Assembly: GCF_050947875.1 (NCBI RefSeq)
Contig: NC_134574.1
Location: 150,643,934-150,707,933, forward strand
DNA length: 64,000 bases
Direction of reading: 5' to 3'
DNA from: Dermacentor variabilis
Taxonomy: Eukaryota; Arthropoda; Arachnida; Ixodida; Ixodidae
Shown here piece by piece: positions 1-10,867 of this stretch; the stretch's first letter is position 1, and every line of letters begins with the position of its first letter. The translations under genes and the position numbers were made by a program. Below the pieces are notes generated by a model. It did not search any database. It saw only the letters and a program-made list of their open reading frames with translations, and was not told where the DNA came from.

Positions 1-500
1 TTTATTTCTGTTCGCGATTCTTTTCGTTCTTTGCGCGTGACCAGTCAAGTCTCGGGCCATAGCTCCACAGTCTGCCACGCCCAACTCTCTACAGCCATTA
101 TCCAGAAGCAGCGACGTGACACTGAATCGCGAGGGGCCAGTGGCCGACCCATATGGGTCACGCGACTACGCGTCGTTTGGACCCCGTGTGCGGCTACATG
201 GCGTAAAAGCGTCTTCAATAGACATATGCGCTCAAAACGAAACGCGGTGCATATACCTCTGAAATTCGCAAAACTTGGGAATAAAACGTTCTATTTTTCT
301 GTTTCTTTTTTTGCATGTGCGCAACCCCGTCAATTTCAAATTTATTTTCCATTTAGTGCCAGAAAACCGCCAGAAGTAGAATACGGAGCTGTAAGCAGAT
401 ATGGTTATCGGAAACCTGCAGTTGGATGTGGTTGCGTACGCACAAATCAGTCTGAACACGGAACGACAAACACATATTGCCACGCACCCGCGTAAGCGCG

Positions 501-845
<345 letters not shown>

Positions 846-891
846 CACGCATACAAGTACACACAAACGTATGAACGCACCTGGCCAGTCA

Positions 892-1023
892 TATAAAAGG
901 TGGTAGACAGATCTCTCTAGAGAAAACACGTTCACGTGTTTCCCTCAGAGCAACCCCTCTCACACTCACACACACGCACGGACTTACGAGCACGATGCAC
1001 CCAGAGACGTACACGTATAAAAG
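892..1023 (+). promoter_or_regulatory. Two TATA-like boxes conserved between copies A and B
   Basis: TATAAAAG occurs at 892-899 and 1016-1023. Both boxes and the sequence between them recur in copy B (32497-32504 and 32621-32628) at the same 124-bp spacing. The first box sits just after the (CA)n tract. They could be core promoters of the repeat or chance A/T-rich words; no transcription unit downstream is recognised. Confidence 0.3.
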
Positions 1024-1812
1024 CTTTTTTTAATTGAAAAGAAAGGTGTTCTGACAATAAAGGAATGGATACCACTATCACACACAGAATAAAAGTTGTG
1101 TCCTGCAAATTACAGCTTATGCAGATGACGCGTAGAAAGGCGTTCTAGTTCGATTTCTTGGCTTCCTAAGATCTGCCATTGCTCTTCCAGGCCCACGAGG
1201 TGTGCGTAAGTTTCAGACTGTGCAAAGTCCATTTACGGTAGCTTGATGAAGCATCAACACATGCATATTCAAAAACGGTAATTAGCTCAAATCTGTTCAC
1301 GCACTGATTATGGGCGATCCTGATAACAGTCTCAGTCAAAGACAATATTTAAGCTCTACCGACGTATGTTGGCGGTGTATATCGGGGATGCTGGCATTGG
1401 AAGCCTGGTAGGTGGTAATATAGAACTCTATTATAATATTGACTTCTGGGTCTGCTTCGGTTTCGATTTCCTAGAACAAAGAATCCAGGCGAGACTCCAT
1501 GAACGAAGAGAGAAGCAAGATGTGCTGAGGCAAATGAGAAAAAGAAAACCTTTGGGTAGGCACTATCGGCAATGAAACAATACAGAAAATACATATAACG
1601 AAATGCCCAAGTTGCATATGTTCGCGCATTAGAAAGATTACGTGCTTAACTTATGATACAGCTAGTGGGGTTCCGGTGACACGGTCTAGTCTTGCAATCT
1701 TGCCCACTCCATATTTGTAGTGGGCCCGCTGTGTTCAAAGGTTGTCGGCGTGAATTCGAACTTTTTTGTCTTGCTTCCAGAGTATCTTCAGGTCAGAGCT
1801 GCACCGCGTCAA

Positions 1813-2935
1813 TGCAAAACGCTAAAGGGGAGTGGGAGCGCTCAAGCGCTCAAGCAACTAACTTTACTTCTTTTGTACGAGAAATACAGCGACTGCACAC
1901 ACGTCTACACTGATGGATCAACTACATCAACCAGTTCCGGTGGCTCTGTAGTTATACCAACAGAGAGAATAACTCAGCGGTTCAAGAGTTCCCATGTCAC
2001 TACGTCTACAGCTGCAGAGCTCGCGGCTCTCCGCGACGCGCTTCATGTGATAAGTGCTGAAAGGGCTAGGAAATGGGCAGTCTTCTGCGATTCAAGGCCG
2101 GCCTTGCAATGTGTGCAGTCATTTCTCTGACATGCAGCTCACGATCAGCTCACGTGCGAAATCGTGGAACTTGTCCATCACTTAAGAGAGAAAGGCCATG
2201 ATATCTCTCTCCAGTGGATACCAGGTTATTGCGGTATCTTAGCAAATGATGACGCCGATGAGGCAGCTCGGACATCAAACCAAGAAGAGCGCTGCGTCCC
2301 AATTCCTCTCTCAAGGACCGACGCCGCGAGGCAACTTGGCATTTTAGCACGCACGATATCCTTAGCAGAGTGGACACCGCACATACAAGGCGCACAAGAC
2401 TGCACAGACTAAACCCGTGACTTCAACTCGGACCTCCAGCCGGTCTACACCGACGTGAAGCGTCTCTTCTGTGTCGCTTATGGCTTAGAGTTACTTTCAC
2501 GAATGCCTACTCAGCACAAATTGGAATGGCTGATAGTCCTGCATGTGATGTTTGCGGATGCGAGGAGAACATTGAACACTTATTGTGCCATTGTCCTAAA
2601 TTTCAAGCACAAAGACAATCTTTGTCCAACACATTGAGGAAATTAGATGATCGTCCTCTGAGTTAACAGACGTTACTAGAGCACCGTCCCGACCGATCAT
2701 CGGCTCAGAAAGCAGTGAAGGCACTTTTATGCTTTCTCAGAACTTCTCGTTTGCGCGATCGTCTTTAACCCAAGTGCTGTCCGTAGACGTATCTACACCT
2801 TCTCTCTCCCACTCTCGCTTCCCCTTCTCTCTTCCACCAGCGTAGGGTAGCCAACCAGACTATTGACTGGTTAACATCCCTGCCTTCCTATATTACTCTC
2901 TTTCTCTATTTAGTTTAATATGCATAATGCTCATA
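1813..2935 (+). mobile_element. Non-LTR retrotransposon (LINE) 3' fragment, RNase H end, copy 1
   Basis: Seen: frames at 1720-2130 and 2164-2412 encode an RNase H domain with its acidic residues in order: YTDGS, then Glu in AAELAAL, Asp in CDSRPAL, and Asp in WIPGYCGILANDDAD. Further on, across frameshifts, are the remains of the C-terminal Cys/His knuckle (CDVCGC-EE-NIEHLLCHC type, near 2545-2595). The frame is broken by a TGA near 2128 and by later shifts, so it is a dead fragment. A non-coding 3' end follows with the GGTAGCCAAC / GGTTAAC(A/C)TCCCTGCC signature shared with three other tails in this window. The 5' limit is set by loss of match to copy B near 1812. Known: an RNase H domain followed by such a knuckle is typical of I-group LINEs. 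Confidence 0.85.
2853..2872 (+). other. Conserved LINE 3' stem-loop (copy 1)
   Basis: AACCAG (2853-2858) pairs with CTGGTT (2867-2872) around an 8-nt loop. The same position, stem length and loop length occur in the LINE tails at 8149-8168, 27922-27941 and 62872-62891 (minus). Confidence 0.65.
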
Positions 2936-3429
2936 CATACACGCTTCATCTATAAGTCATTTTTACAAGAAGAATCGACTGACTTCCTTCGTGGTTATGG
3001 TTGATTGTATGGTTGACAGACCATTTCCGTCGCCTCAAAGCAACAACGGGGCTTGAAGAAGCGGTCTCGTGGAAAGCTGTGGTTTACGTTATCACAACTG
3101 GCCTGCTTTACATTCACCTTAATCTAAATAATGGGTTGTCTTTGCAGTCGTCTCCACTAGAATGTGGGCACCACGGAATGCCGCCGTGACCATCGAACCG
3201 CGGTCTTTGGCCACCGCGTATATGGCCATCGTGTACACTGAACCACCGTAGTTAGAGCTCGTCATGCCTCTGAAATTCTTACAAAAAGCTGCTGTTTTGC
3301 TTTTATTTGCATCTGACGATTCTAATTACTTCGTGGCGCAAACGAAAACAGCAATTGAACCTGACACATGCGAGGCATGACATTGTAGAAGACAAGCCGA
3401 GGGCGCAAGGCACCGCAGCCAGCACATCA

Positions 3430-3574
<145 letters not shown>

Positions 3575-3809
3575 GAAACGAAGTGTTGTTAGGCATAAAT
3601 GCAGTGGCACAGTGATAGCTGAATATACGCATTTGCAATAAACTGGCCTTATGGGCTAGTTCAGGTGCTTTTGCTTTGCAATTTGCACCTCTAGATGGTG
3701 TGAGAATTTGAGGCCAGGATAACACAGCAGTACTCAGGGTTCGCGAATGACACAGCGGAATAAAATAATGCAATTAATAGCCTCAGCAACGTCATATATC
3801 CCTAACAAA

Positions 3810-4022
3810 CTTAAAGAAGGGAATTGCGCTAACAAAAGACACGGACGAGTAAGGACATGGACGGGCGCAAACTCGCGACTGATTTTATTCAGAAAGCACA
3901 TACATATATATACCTAAATTTACCTAAATACCTAAATACCTAAATGTCCTTACTCGTCCGTGTCTTTTGTTAGCGCAATTCCCTTCTTTAAGTTTGTACT
4001 ACCGACTCGCCCAACAACGTGC
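3810..4022 (-). mobile_element. Hairpin element 1 (minus orientation) with 13-nt imperfect target duplication
   Basis: Seen: 3805-3858 and 3944-3997 form a perfect 54-bp inverted repeat around an 85-nt loop that contains four TACCTAAA-like units. Beyond the stem (3998-4022) lies a leader which, read on the minus strand, begins GTTGTTGGGC and matches the leader of the element at 52751-52888. The flanks 3797-3809 and 4023-4035 agree at 11 of 13 positions, consistent with a target-site duplication. The stem contains GACACGGACGAG, also shared with the second element. There is no open frame. Inference: a short non-autonomous retroposed element. Confidence 0.7.
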
Positions 4023-4035
4023 CATCTCTAACAAA

Positions 4036-5165
4036 TTGTTAGACATACCGGTGCCGCTTGCTGTTTCGCGTTCTATTCTTAGTCTAAGTCTAAGTTCTAA
4101 GTCTTAGAGGACCGTTGCGGCTTAGGGTTACCGCTGGAATCCTGGTCTCCCGCCTGCTTTTCCACGCGCTAGTTCATCCGCGCTTTCCTCGCCGAGGACC
4201 TTCGAGGTGCGGAATACCTATGCTAAAAACTGGCAGCCATTAGTTGCAATAAAGGCAAGTGTTAGCGTTTAGCTAAAGCAGCCTAATATAATATGGGTGA
4301 CGTCGCAGAAAAATGACTAACATCAACGTTATTGGGGCCTTTCGTGCAACAGATTGCCTCGAAACTACGACTTAATGAAAGCGAAATAAGTAAAATTAGA
4401 TTAGACTCACCTCAGCGCAAAGCTTGGACTTGCTTTTGACATCCACTTTGTAATATTACTTCCGCGTAAAGAGCAGAGAGAACCTATTACGAGAAGCAGG
4501 TGACCATGAGACGTGAGATAATAAGCGCGTGCGATGTACCTGCCAGCTGGGTTCCTTCGTGGGACGCGGCAAATTACGGTAATCGAATGTTTTTTAATAA
4601 GGGCAGACTGGCGGGAGGGGAGTTATCAAAGTTGAAGCCACCCAACAGCGTCCTCAAATTCTGCCAATACGCAGCGTCTCGCCAGGGTTTTTTTTCTCTG
4701 CATAATTAAACACTGTATTTTGCATGACAGATTCAGCTCCTGCCAAAATGAAGACTGTTACTCAAAATCAAGTAATTAGTAGCCGGATGTAAGACGCGGC
4801 GTCACTTGAAAGGCTAAAGTTACATCTGGCGTTCTACGATGCTCTACTGGAAACAAGAGAGCTGCACAAGTTTGCGACTAGTTGGAATTGTCGCCCGTTA
4901 CAATAATACGTCGAGGCAAGCGGTAGGTTGCAAAAAGTTAAAAAAAAAGAACAGAGAGCGCAGAGTTAACAGGCCACCTATTTCGTCTGTGGTAGGGCCC
5001 GTACTGACGTTTCACGTAATATTGCAGGCGGCAAAGACTCACACTTTACCTAATGGTCTACACGAAAAGAATTGCAAGAACGATATGGTTACGTATAACT
5101 GCCCTGACTGGTCACGTAACTGTTGATAAATATGGGAAGTGGACTTTAACTCTCAATTCTTCTTC
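4036..5165. other. No feature recognised
   Basis: Unremarkable sequence. Small frames (4500-4709, 4839-5126) show no domain, no codon bias I can see and no homology I recognise. Confidence 0.6.
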
Positions 5166-5286
5166 TTAAAGACAATGCCTTTCATGGCGAGTTAGCCCTA
5201 TTTTCTTTGTAGAATATGTTTCTGGTCTTTTTCGTGGGCCGATTCTGGAGATTGTGCTGTCGAAAAATGCGCGCCGATCCCGAAGG

Positions 5287-5440
5287 TAGCTCTGGCACCA
5301 GCGCTTCAGGTGATAGCGGTACCGGCACTGCAGGTGGTACCACCAGGTGCTACCAGTTGTACCAGCGGTACCAGTGGCATCGCTACCATCGCGACACACT
5401 TCATCACCACCGGTACCAGCATGCGGTGGTACCGATGGCG
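5287..5440. repeat. Degenerate GGTACCA-rich short tandem region
   Basis: GGTACC, GGCACC, GCTACC and related 6-9-mers recur in both orientations over about 150 bp. The region lies inside a 125-codon minus-strand frame (5166-5543) whose first half is Ser/Thr/Gly-rich. That frame has no recognised domain; it could be part of an exon but is more likely a by-product of the repeat. Confidence 0.5.
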
Positions 5441-5543
5441 AGGGAACGTCCTCATAATCTCTCCTCGTGACAAATATAGGATTTTGAGTCACTGTCGGTG
5501 ACATACATGCTGTGGCTCTTGTCGAAGACCCAGACGTGGTCAT

Positions 5544-7247
5544 TTGAGAAGCTGCGGGCCTGATAATAAATTCTACGGTTGATAAACCTCATTCTGTCCC
5601 CCAACTCACTCGGGAAGACATTCTTTGTTCGACGTTAACTAGAGGTTAAATCACCTTCGAAGTTTTCGTTTCTTTTGCTTATTTTGAGACTAAAATGCTC
5701 CGATGCTTGAAATTTCATTTCATACCTGTGATGGTTAAAACAATCTTATCCTACGTCCACAACGTGTCACCCACAGTGCCGTTGAAGTCGCCGCCGTGCC
5801 TTCATCGTTAGAACAGAGCTTCCATTTTTCTTGGTGGACGGCATTGCTTTCTTTCGTTTGCACTATCATTTGCATCTTCATGTCTCTCTACACAATTAAA
5901 CGATGCCCAACTCTCAGCTGGAATTGAGTTTGACAAAGCCTATCCGGTTATTATCGTTCATCGCAGGTACCCCAATCAAGGAGGTGATTTGGGGCATTCA
6001 TATATCTGTACGTCATTGTGCAAAAAGGCTGCCGAAATGGCAGAATTGTTATCCACGCAAAGACAAACTGTGGCCCGTGGCTAAGAAACAATACAGCACA
6101 GCTCTTCCGACATAACGGCAGCGAAGATAGGGCAGAAAAGAAAGCAGGAAGGATCTTCTTGAGGTCCACTTCCTCAGAAAAGTAAAGAAAGGGAGAAAAC
6201 TTTCCCGGTGTTTTTGGGACCTCGTTCAAACCACCACCGGCTTTGTTCTTTATTGCTCTGTGCCCTTACGCTGATAGCCTGACGCAATTCGGGCTGAATC
6301 GAGATCGACCCGACCCGGGGCCACCCTTTGGCAAGTCGACTTCCCTAACGTCGTTCGAGACTCCATCTGGGCCCCGTGACTTGGCCTATCGTATGCACAG
6401 TGGAAAGGACATAACACGGCGCGCCCGTCGTTCGTTCCGGACTGTCGCCTTGGGGAAACTTGTAAGTGTCGCACTCCTTTCCATTCCCTCCTTTCCAGAC
6501 GCTGGTCTACAGATCGTCTCACAGTGCAACTGGGCTGGCGTTTTTAGGCCCTGTTCCGGCCCCTCATTGCGGCGCTCGATAGACGCTGGACATGGCCACC
6601 ATGGCTGTGGATCGAGATCGACAGCTCCGATGGTGCATAAAACCCCGTTTCCGAATGGCGCGCCTGGTTCCTCCTGGACGTAATTACGCGCCTGTATCAT
6701 TCTAGGTGCAGCAGAGTGCGGGCTTGTCTTGCAGCTATCTTTTTCTTTTCCTTTCTTTATTTTTGTGAGCGCGTGTGTGTGCGCGTGTGTGTGCGCACGT
6801 ATCTGCGAGTCGTCGCTTAAAGCCTCACATGTCAAGTATTCTGCAGAGTGAGGGTAATTTCATGAGGTATGCCTGTATCAAAGTGATCACATACGGGAGC
6901 GGGAGGTACGGAGGGGGGTGATTTCACAAGCGCTGACCGGCTAACGCCATTGGAAGAGAATGTGACAACGGGAAACCGTACATTACTCGACTTTCTATGT
7001 CTACCACAGTCTCTGTATCAAGCTCGCCTCCGGACAAGTATTATCATTACGACTTTTGCTGGAATATTTAGTTTTCGCACTATATGGGTGCGAATGTTTT
7101 ATAATTATTTCAGGTTAAATACACTTTACAAGCAAGTTTACGAAAGTGCATTTGTAACGTACCGATGTATAATTCAGCTCTAATTGTGTTTATTGTGCTG
7201 AACCAGAGTGATTTATCGATAGGCTAGTTCATAGACTAACTTATATA
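5544..7247. other. No feature recognised
   Basis: Non-coding by appearance. The stretch 6240-6680 is richer in GC and open in two frames, but neither frame shows a known motif. A short GT-rich run lies near 6770-6800. Confidence 0.5.
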
Positions 7248-7267
7248 GTTATTCTATATAGAATAAC
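7248..7267. repeat. 20-bp perfect palindrome at the LINE 5' junction
   Basis: GTTATTCTATATAGAATAAC is its own reverse complement. Its right half (GAATAAC) is the first LINE-derived sequence of the truncated copy at 7261; the left half belongs to the flank. Confidence 0.8.
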
Positions 7268-8230
7268 CCAGCGGTTCAATACTTCCCATGTCACTACGTC
7301 TGCAGCTGCAGAGCTCGCAGCTCTCCGCGACGCGCTTCATCTGATAAGTCCTGAAAGTGCTCGAAAATGGGTAGTCTTCTGTGATTCAAGGCCGGCCTTG
7401 CAATGTGTGCTGTCGTTTCTCCGACATGGAACTCACGATCAGCTCACGCGCGAAATCGTGGAACTTGTCCATCACTTAGGAGAAAAGGGTCATGATATAT
7501 CTTTCCAGTGGATACCAGGGCATTGCGGTATCGTTGGAAATGATGAGGCAGATTAGGCAGCTCGGATGTCAAACCAGGGAGACCGCTGAGTCCCCATTCC
7601 TCTCTCAAAGACCGACGCCGTGAGAAAACTTCGCAATCTAGCTCGCAAGATCTCCTTAGCAGAGTGGAATACCGCACATACAAGGCGCACAAGACTGCAC
7701 AGACTAAACCCGTCACTTCAACTCAGACCCCCGGCCGGTCTGCACCGACGCGAAGCGTCTCTTCTGTGTGGGTTGTGGCTAGGAGTTGCCTTCACGAATG
7801 CATACTCAGCACTGATTGGAATGGCTGATAGTCCTACATGTGATGTTTGCGGATGCGAGGAGAACATTGACCACTTATTGTGCTATTGTCCTCAATTTCA
7901 AGCTCAAAGACGATCTTTGTCCAACGCATCGAGGAAATTCGATGATCGTCCTCTGAGTGAACAGACAGTACTAGAGCACCGTCCCCACCGATCATCGGCT
8001 CAGAAGGCAGTGAAGGCACTTTTGTGCTTTCTCAGAACGTCTGGTTTGCGAGAACAGCTTTAACTCAAGTACTGTCCGTACACGTATCTACACCTTCTCT
8101 CTCCCTTCTCTCTCTTCCCGTTCTCCCTTTCCCCAGCGTAAGGTAGCCAACTAAACCCTTGACTGGTTAACATCCCTGCCTTCCTATATTCCTCTCTCTC
8201 TCTCCTCTCTCTCTGTCTAGTAATTACAAT
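7261..8230 (+). mobile_element. Non-LTR retrotransposon (LINE) 3' fragment, copy 2, 5'-truncated
   Basis: Seen: one frame runs from 7263 to the TAA at 8061-8063, broken only by TAG (7554-7556) and TGA (7587-7589). It begins inside the RNase H domain (AAELAAL, CDSRPAL, then WIPGHCGIVGNDEAD ending at the TAG). It continues through a linker (NPSLQLRPPAGLHRREA) to a terminal Cys/His knuckle, CDVCGCEENIDHLLCYC. The 3' UTR holds the family signature at 8141-8184 and then CT-rich sequence. The match to 1968-2930 is close throughout, so both are copies of one family. 5' truncation is usual for LINEs. The two nonsense codons make it inactive. Confidence 0.9.
8149..8168 (+). other. Conserved LINE 3' stem-loop (copy 2)
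   Basis: AACTAA (8149-8154) opposite CTGGTT (8163-8168), 8-nt loop. Five of six positions pair if one U:G wobble is allowed; the closing pair is lost. Confidence 0.5.
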
Positions 8231-8915
8231 TAATTATAAATATTGACAACTTTCGTTGCCAGCCTTTAGTGAACCTTTGGTAGCGAAAGGCGTAGACGGA
8301 AAAGGCAAAAGGTATCAGAGAAGTAAATAGAAGAGGTACTGGTACCTACCACTAAGTTATTCATTATTTTCAAATTGCTTATATTTATAGTATATCTCTT
8401 TTTGTGCATATCGGGCTTAGAAATAGTCAAACACTATACTGATTTTTGAGCGAATGCTGTGCTTGGTGAGCAGGTCATGTGGTGTCAGCCGGAGGATCGT
8501 TTTGCCACGATCACTTCTTTCGTGAAACACGAACACACTTCGTTACCACGGCGAACCTCTCCAATCGCCTCTTACAGAATTAAATTTAAATCGCCCTTCA
8601 AATTATAGGCAGCATGTGTTTTGTTCTCTAGCATATTCTCTAACGTGGCGGTTTGCTTCGGTCTGTGCAACATAAAATTTGAGTTGCCCCTTACATTCCA
8701 CCTTCCGTTTCTGTTGACTCTTATCAAACAGCCTTAGAAAAATTCTCGTATACCTTGCTTTAGGGGCATGTTCAAGAGGCCTAAGGGGTCCTAATTAATT
8801 CGAAGTCTACGACTATGACGTGTCTCATTATCATCTGTTGGTTTTGACTCGTAAGACACGAGAATTTTTTATTGATGCGAAAGCTTCAAACGCCCCATTG
8901 AGCGAGAAAGCGAAC
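8231..8915. other. No feature recognised
   Basis: A/T-rich non-coding sequence between the LINE copy and the CpG-rich stretch upstream of the THAP exon. Confidence 0.5.
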
Positions 8916-8929
8916 GGGAACACCTGCTG

Positions 8930-9240
8930 CCGAGATGGCGCGCCAGGTGTTGCGTGAGAAGAGGGGGCATAGCCGTGGCGCCACGTCAGCAACGCACCTC
9001 CACGAATCAGACACCTCAACGCGATGCCGCGGGGCGAGATGGGTTGTTGGCGGCGAGGCCTTCACGTGGCGCGCACGTGCGGGTCCCGCTAGGGTGCCTC
9101 GATGCGCGCGCCCTCTCGGCGGGTGGAGTCATTCTGTGAAGGGGTCGGTGCCGCCTTCTGACCGCCGGCCGCCATTGCGCTCCCCACATTTCGTTACGGT
9201 CGGTCGAGAGAGGCACGTGCATGGCATTTTCTGGTCCGAA
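8930..9240 (+). promoter_or_regulatory. CpG-rich promoter-like region upstream of the THAP exon
   Basis: The stretch is clearly richer in GC and CpG than its surroundings and ends at the THAP start codon. It contains GGCCGCCATTGCGC at 9167-9180, which resembles the reverse complement of a YY1-type site (ATGGCGGC core), common just downstream of TATA-less start sites. No TATA box is seen. Inference: the promoter and 5' UTR of the THAP gene. Confidence 0.45.
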
Positions 9241-9344
9241 ATGCCCGGGTGTTGCGTGCCCCAGTGCACGAACCACTCACGGAATGAATGGAAGATGTTC
9301 CGATTTCCTAAAGAATCGAAAGGACGACTCGTCTAGCTGGTTAA
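9241..9344 (+). pseudogene. THAP-domain gene, first coding exon, left half (interrupted)
   Basis: Seen: from ATG 9241 the frame encodes MPGCCVPQC, then the MFRFPKES block with the conserved Pro, as in the N-terminus of THAP zinc fingers (C2CH, sequence-specific DNA binding in the nucleus). At 9334-9336 a TAG stands where the domain has its invariant Trp (context RLV-stop-LVK). Eight bases later a transposon begins at TTAA 9341. With the transposon and one TTAA removed, the frame continues at 10819 as KAKRDKWQ, a typical THAP continuation. The gene is therefore broken twice: by a nonsense codon and by an insertion. THAP genes are numerous in ticks, so other functional copies are likely. Confidence 0.85.
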
Positions 9345-10818
9345 AGGGTCCCTGAAATGGTTCGGACAAATTTTTTAGACGCGTAGGGTACAGCTTCGCA
9401 CCACAATTTATGTGAAGCGTTACGTATTAGTAGAGCTACAAGCGATTAGAAGTTACCCTCTTCCCTAGCCATGCTTTTCCTGCTCAACTCGTTCGCCGAG
9501 GGGATGGTGCTAAGCTCCGCCTTCACTGGTTTTGCGTCACGATGCGACGTCACATCGTCCACTTCCGCTTGTTTTGGAGCCCGCCCCCAAAGCGCGTGAC
9601 CTCTCCGTTAGCCGCTTGGCCGTCGACCCCAAGCGAGAGCTATCGAAGCAGCGTGCGTTGCGAGCATTCTGTCGTAGCGCCGAACGTGTCTGGTATTCTG
9701 GTAACCACAGGCAAGCTGTTCATTTCGGCAAATGACTGGAGGCATAAACTCAAGCTGATGAAGGAACATTAGCGTGGACGTACGTGAGCGGCCTGATCGG
9801 TCTGCACGGTCCAGACACTTGTTCGCGCAGCGCTTAAACAGCCAAACAAAGCGCTAATATTGCTCTAACCAAGTGTAAAGCATTTTAAACATTTACAAAA
9901 ACAATGTGTTGATGATTACACTCCTGCGAAAAATACACTCCAGCAGCAAAGAAGAATACACTTCGTTGCTGCTACTGTGTACGGTTGAGCACTGTGCCAC
10001 CAGGTGGCTGCACCGTGCAGACCATTCACATTTGCCCTTCTGCTCATCTCATGGCTCATCCCGTTACGGCACAGTCAAGCGGCCAGACCCTGTCCCCTTG
10101 CGCTTGCGTTTGCCCTAATACCGCACTCGCCAAACGCTATTGCGTTAGTAATGTACCGGTGTAAAGTGACGGCCACAAACGCGCAAATCCTGGCGCCGAT
10201 CGGATAGCGGCAGTCCGATGCGCAGCAGCCAGTTCGCTCGTACGCTGCCTCTCAGAGGGACACGATGTCGCAGCTTGACATATTGCCAGTCGCTACGTTT
10301 GCAGTCCACAAGGCAACAAAGCCGAATCATAGTGCTCGCGAAAAGGCTGAGACCGACTCTGACCGCGGAGCTCTCGTCAAAATGGAGTACGTTGTAACTC
10401 AAGCAGACGACACTTGCTGTGTGCCGGAAGTGCTTAAGTGTAATGAAAAATTGTTCTTTTGCATTCCCTTTATGTAACTTTTTTATAAAAACAAATTAAC
10501 TAACATTCCAACTATTACGAATATCATTTGTTTACCGTAAAGTTGGAAAAATTATCGGTCACGCTCTCTGGTCAGCCAATCGGATAGCTCGCCCTACTGA
10601 CGTCATATGGGTGATTTCGGTCATATGGGTAGGGGCGGCTTAAAATTCCGCCGAGCAGTGTGCTGCGATCGGCAGCGATGTGTATCTTTAAAAGCTTATA
10701 ATAAATTACACGCTTTACGCGGAGCACTTAGATGTGTCAATTAATGATCAGAAGGACATACTCTAACGACTCAGTACGTTTGCAGAAAATCGTCAAAAGC
10801 GTTTCAGGGTCCCTTTAA
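9341..10818. mobile_element. DNA transposon with TTAA target duplication and 13-bp terminal inverted repeats
   Basis: Seen: TTAA-AGGGTCCCTGAAA at 9341-9357 and TTTCAGGGTCCCT-TTAA at 10802-10818, a perfect 13-bp inverted repeat next to TTAA on both sides. Removing the element plus one TTAA rejoins a THAP reading frame, which shows directly that TTAA is the duplicated target. Length is about 1.47 kb. The only recognisable coding part is a THAP domain on the minus strand (10145-10330); no transposase catalytic core is seen, so it is non-autonomous or a deletion derivative. TTAA duplication is typical of piggyBac-type transposases, whereas THAP domains belong to P-element-type ones, so the superfamily is unclear. 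A degraded relative lies at 40050-40190. Confidence 0.85.
10145..10330 (-). CDS. THAP zinc-finger domain ORF inside the TTAA transposon
   Basis: Seen: from ATG 10330 a 61-residue frame to TAA 10145 carries every invariant THAP position: Cys5/Cys6 and Cys10 in MIRLCCLVDC, Pro25, Trp34 in NWLLRIG, and Cys52-x2-His55-Phe56 in VCGRHF, followed by TPVHY. The domain is complete and uninterrupted, and the frame ends straight after it. Upstream in-frame codons extend to 10402 without another ATG. Known: this C2CH fold binds DNA and is the N-terminal domain of P-element transposases and THAP proteins. Inference: either the remnant 5' exon of the element's own transposase (the rest deleted or beyond a splice site) or a captured host THAP exon. 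I do not see a catalytic domain. Confidence 0.75.
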   Translation of the reverse strand: MIRLCCLVDCKRSDWQYVKLRHRVPLRGSVRANWLLRIGLPLSDRRQDLRVCGRHFTPVHY

Positions 10819-10867
10819 GGCCAAGCGCGACAAGTGGCAATGCACGGACCGGTCGTGTGTGTGTAGC
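10819..10867 (+). pseudogene. THAP-domain gene, first coding exon, right half, with splice donor
   Basis: The frame from 9241 resumes here after the transposon: K-A-KRDKWQ-CTDRSC-VCS, ending at 10867 just before GTAAGT (10868-10873), a consensus splice donor. The Cys expected before the final His of the domain is present (VCS), so the His-Phe pair would lie on exon 2, which I could not find in the next few kb. A strong donor directly after the conserved block supports a once-functional spliced gene. Confidence 0.7.

Noticed and set aside
1366..1575. Frame MLAVYIGD... found in both long copies (also 32987-33181)
   Set aside because: Differences between copies are mostly amino-acid changing, no domain is recognised, and the surrounding non-coding DNA is equally conserved.
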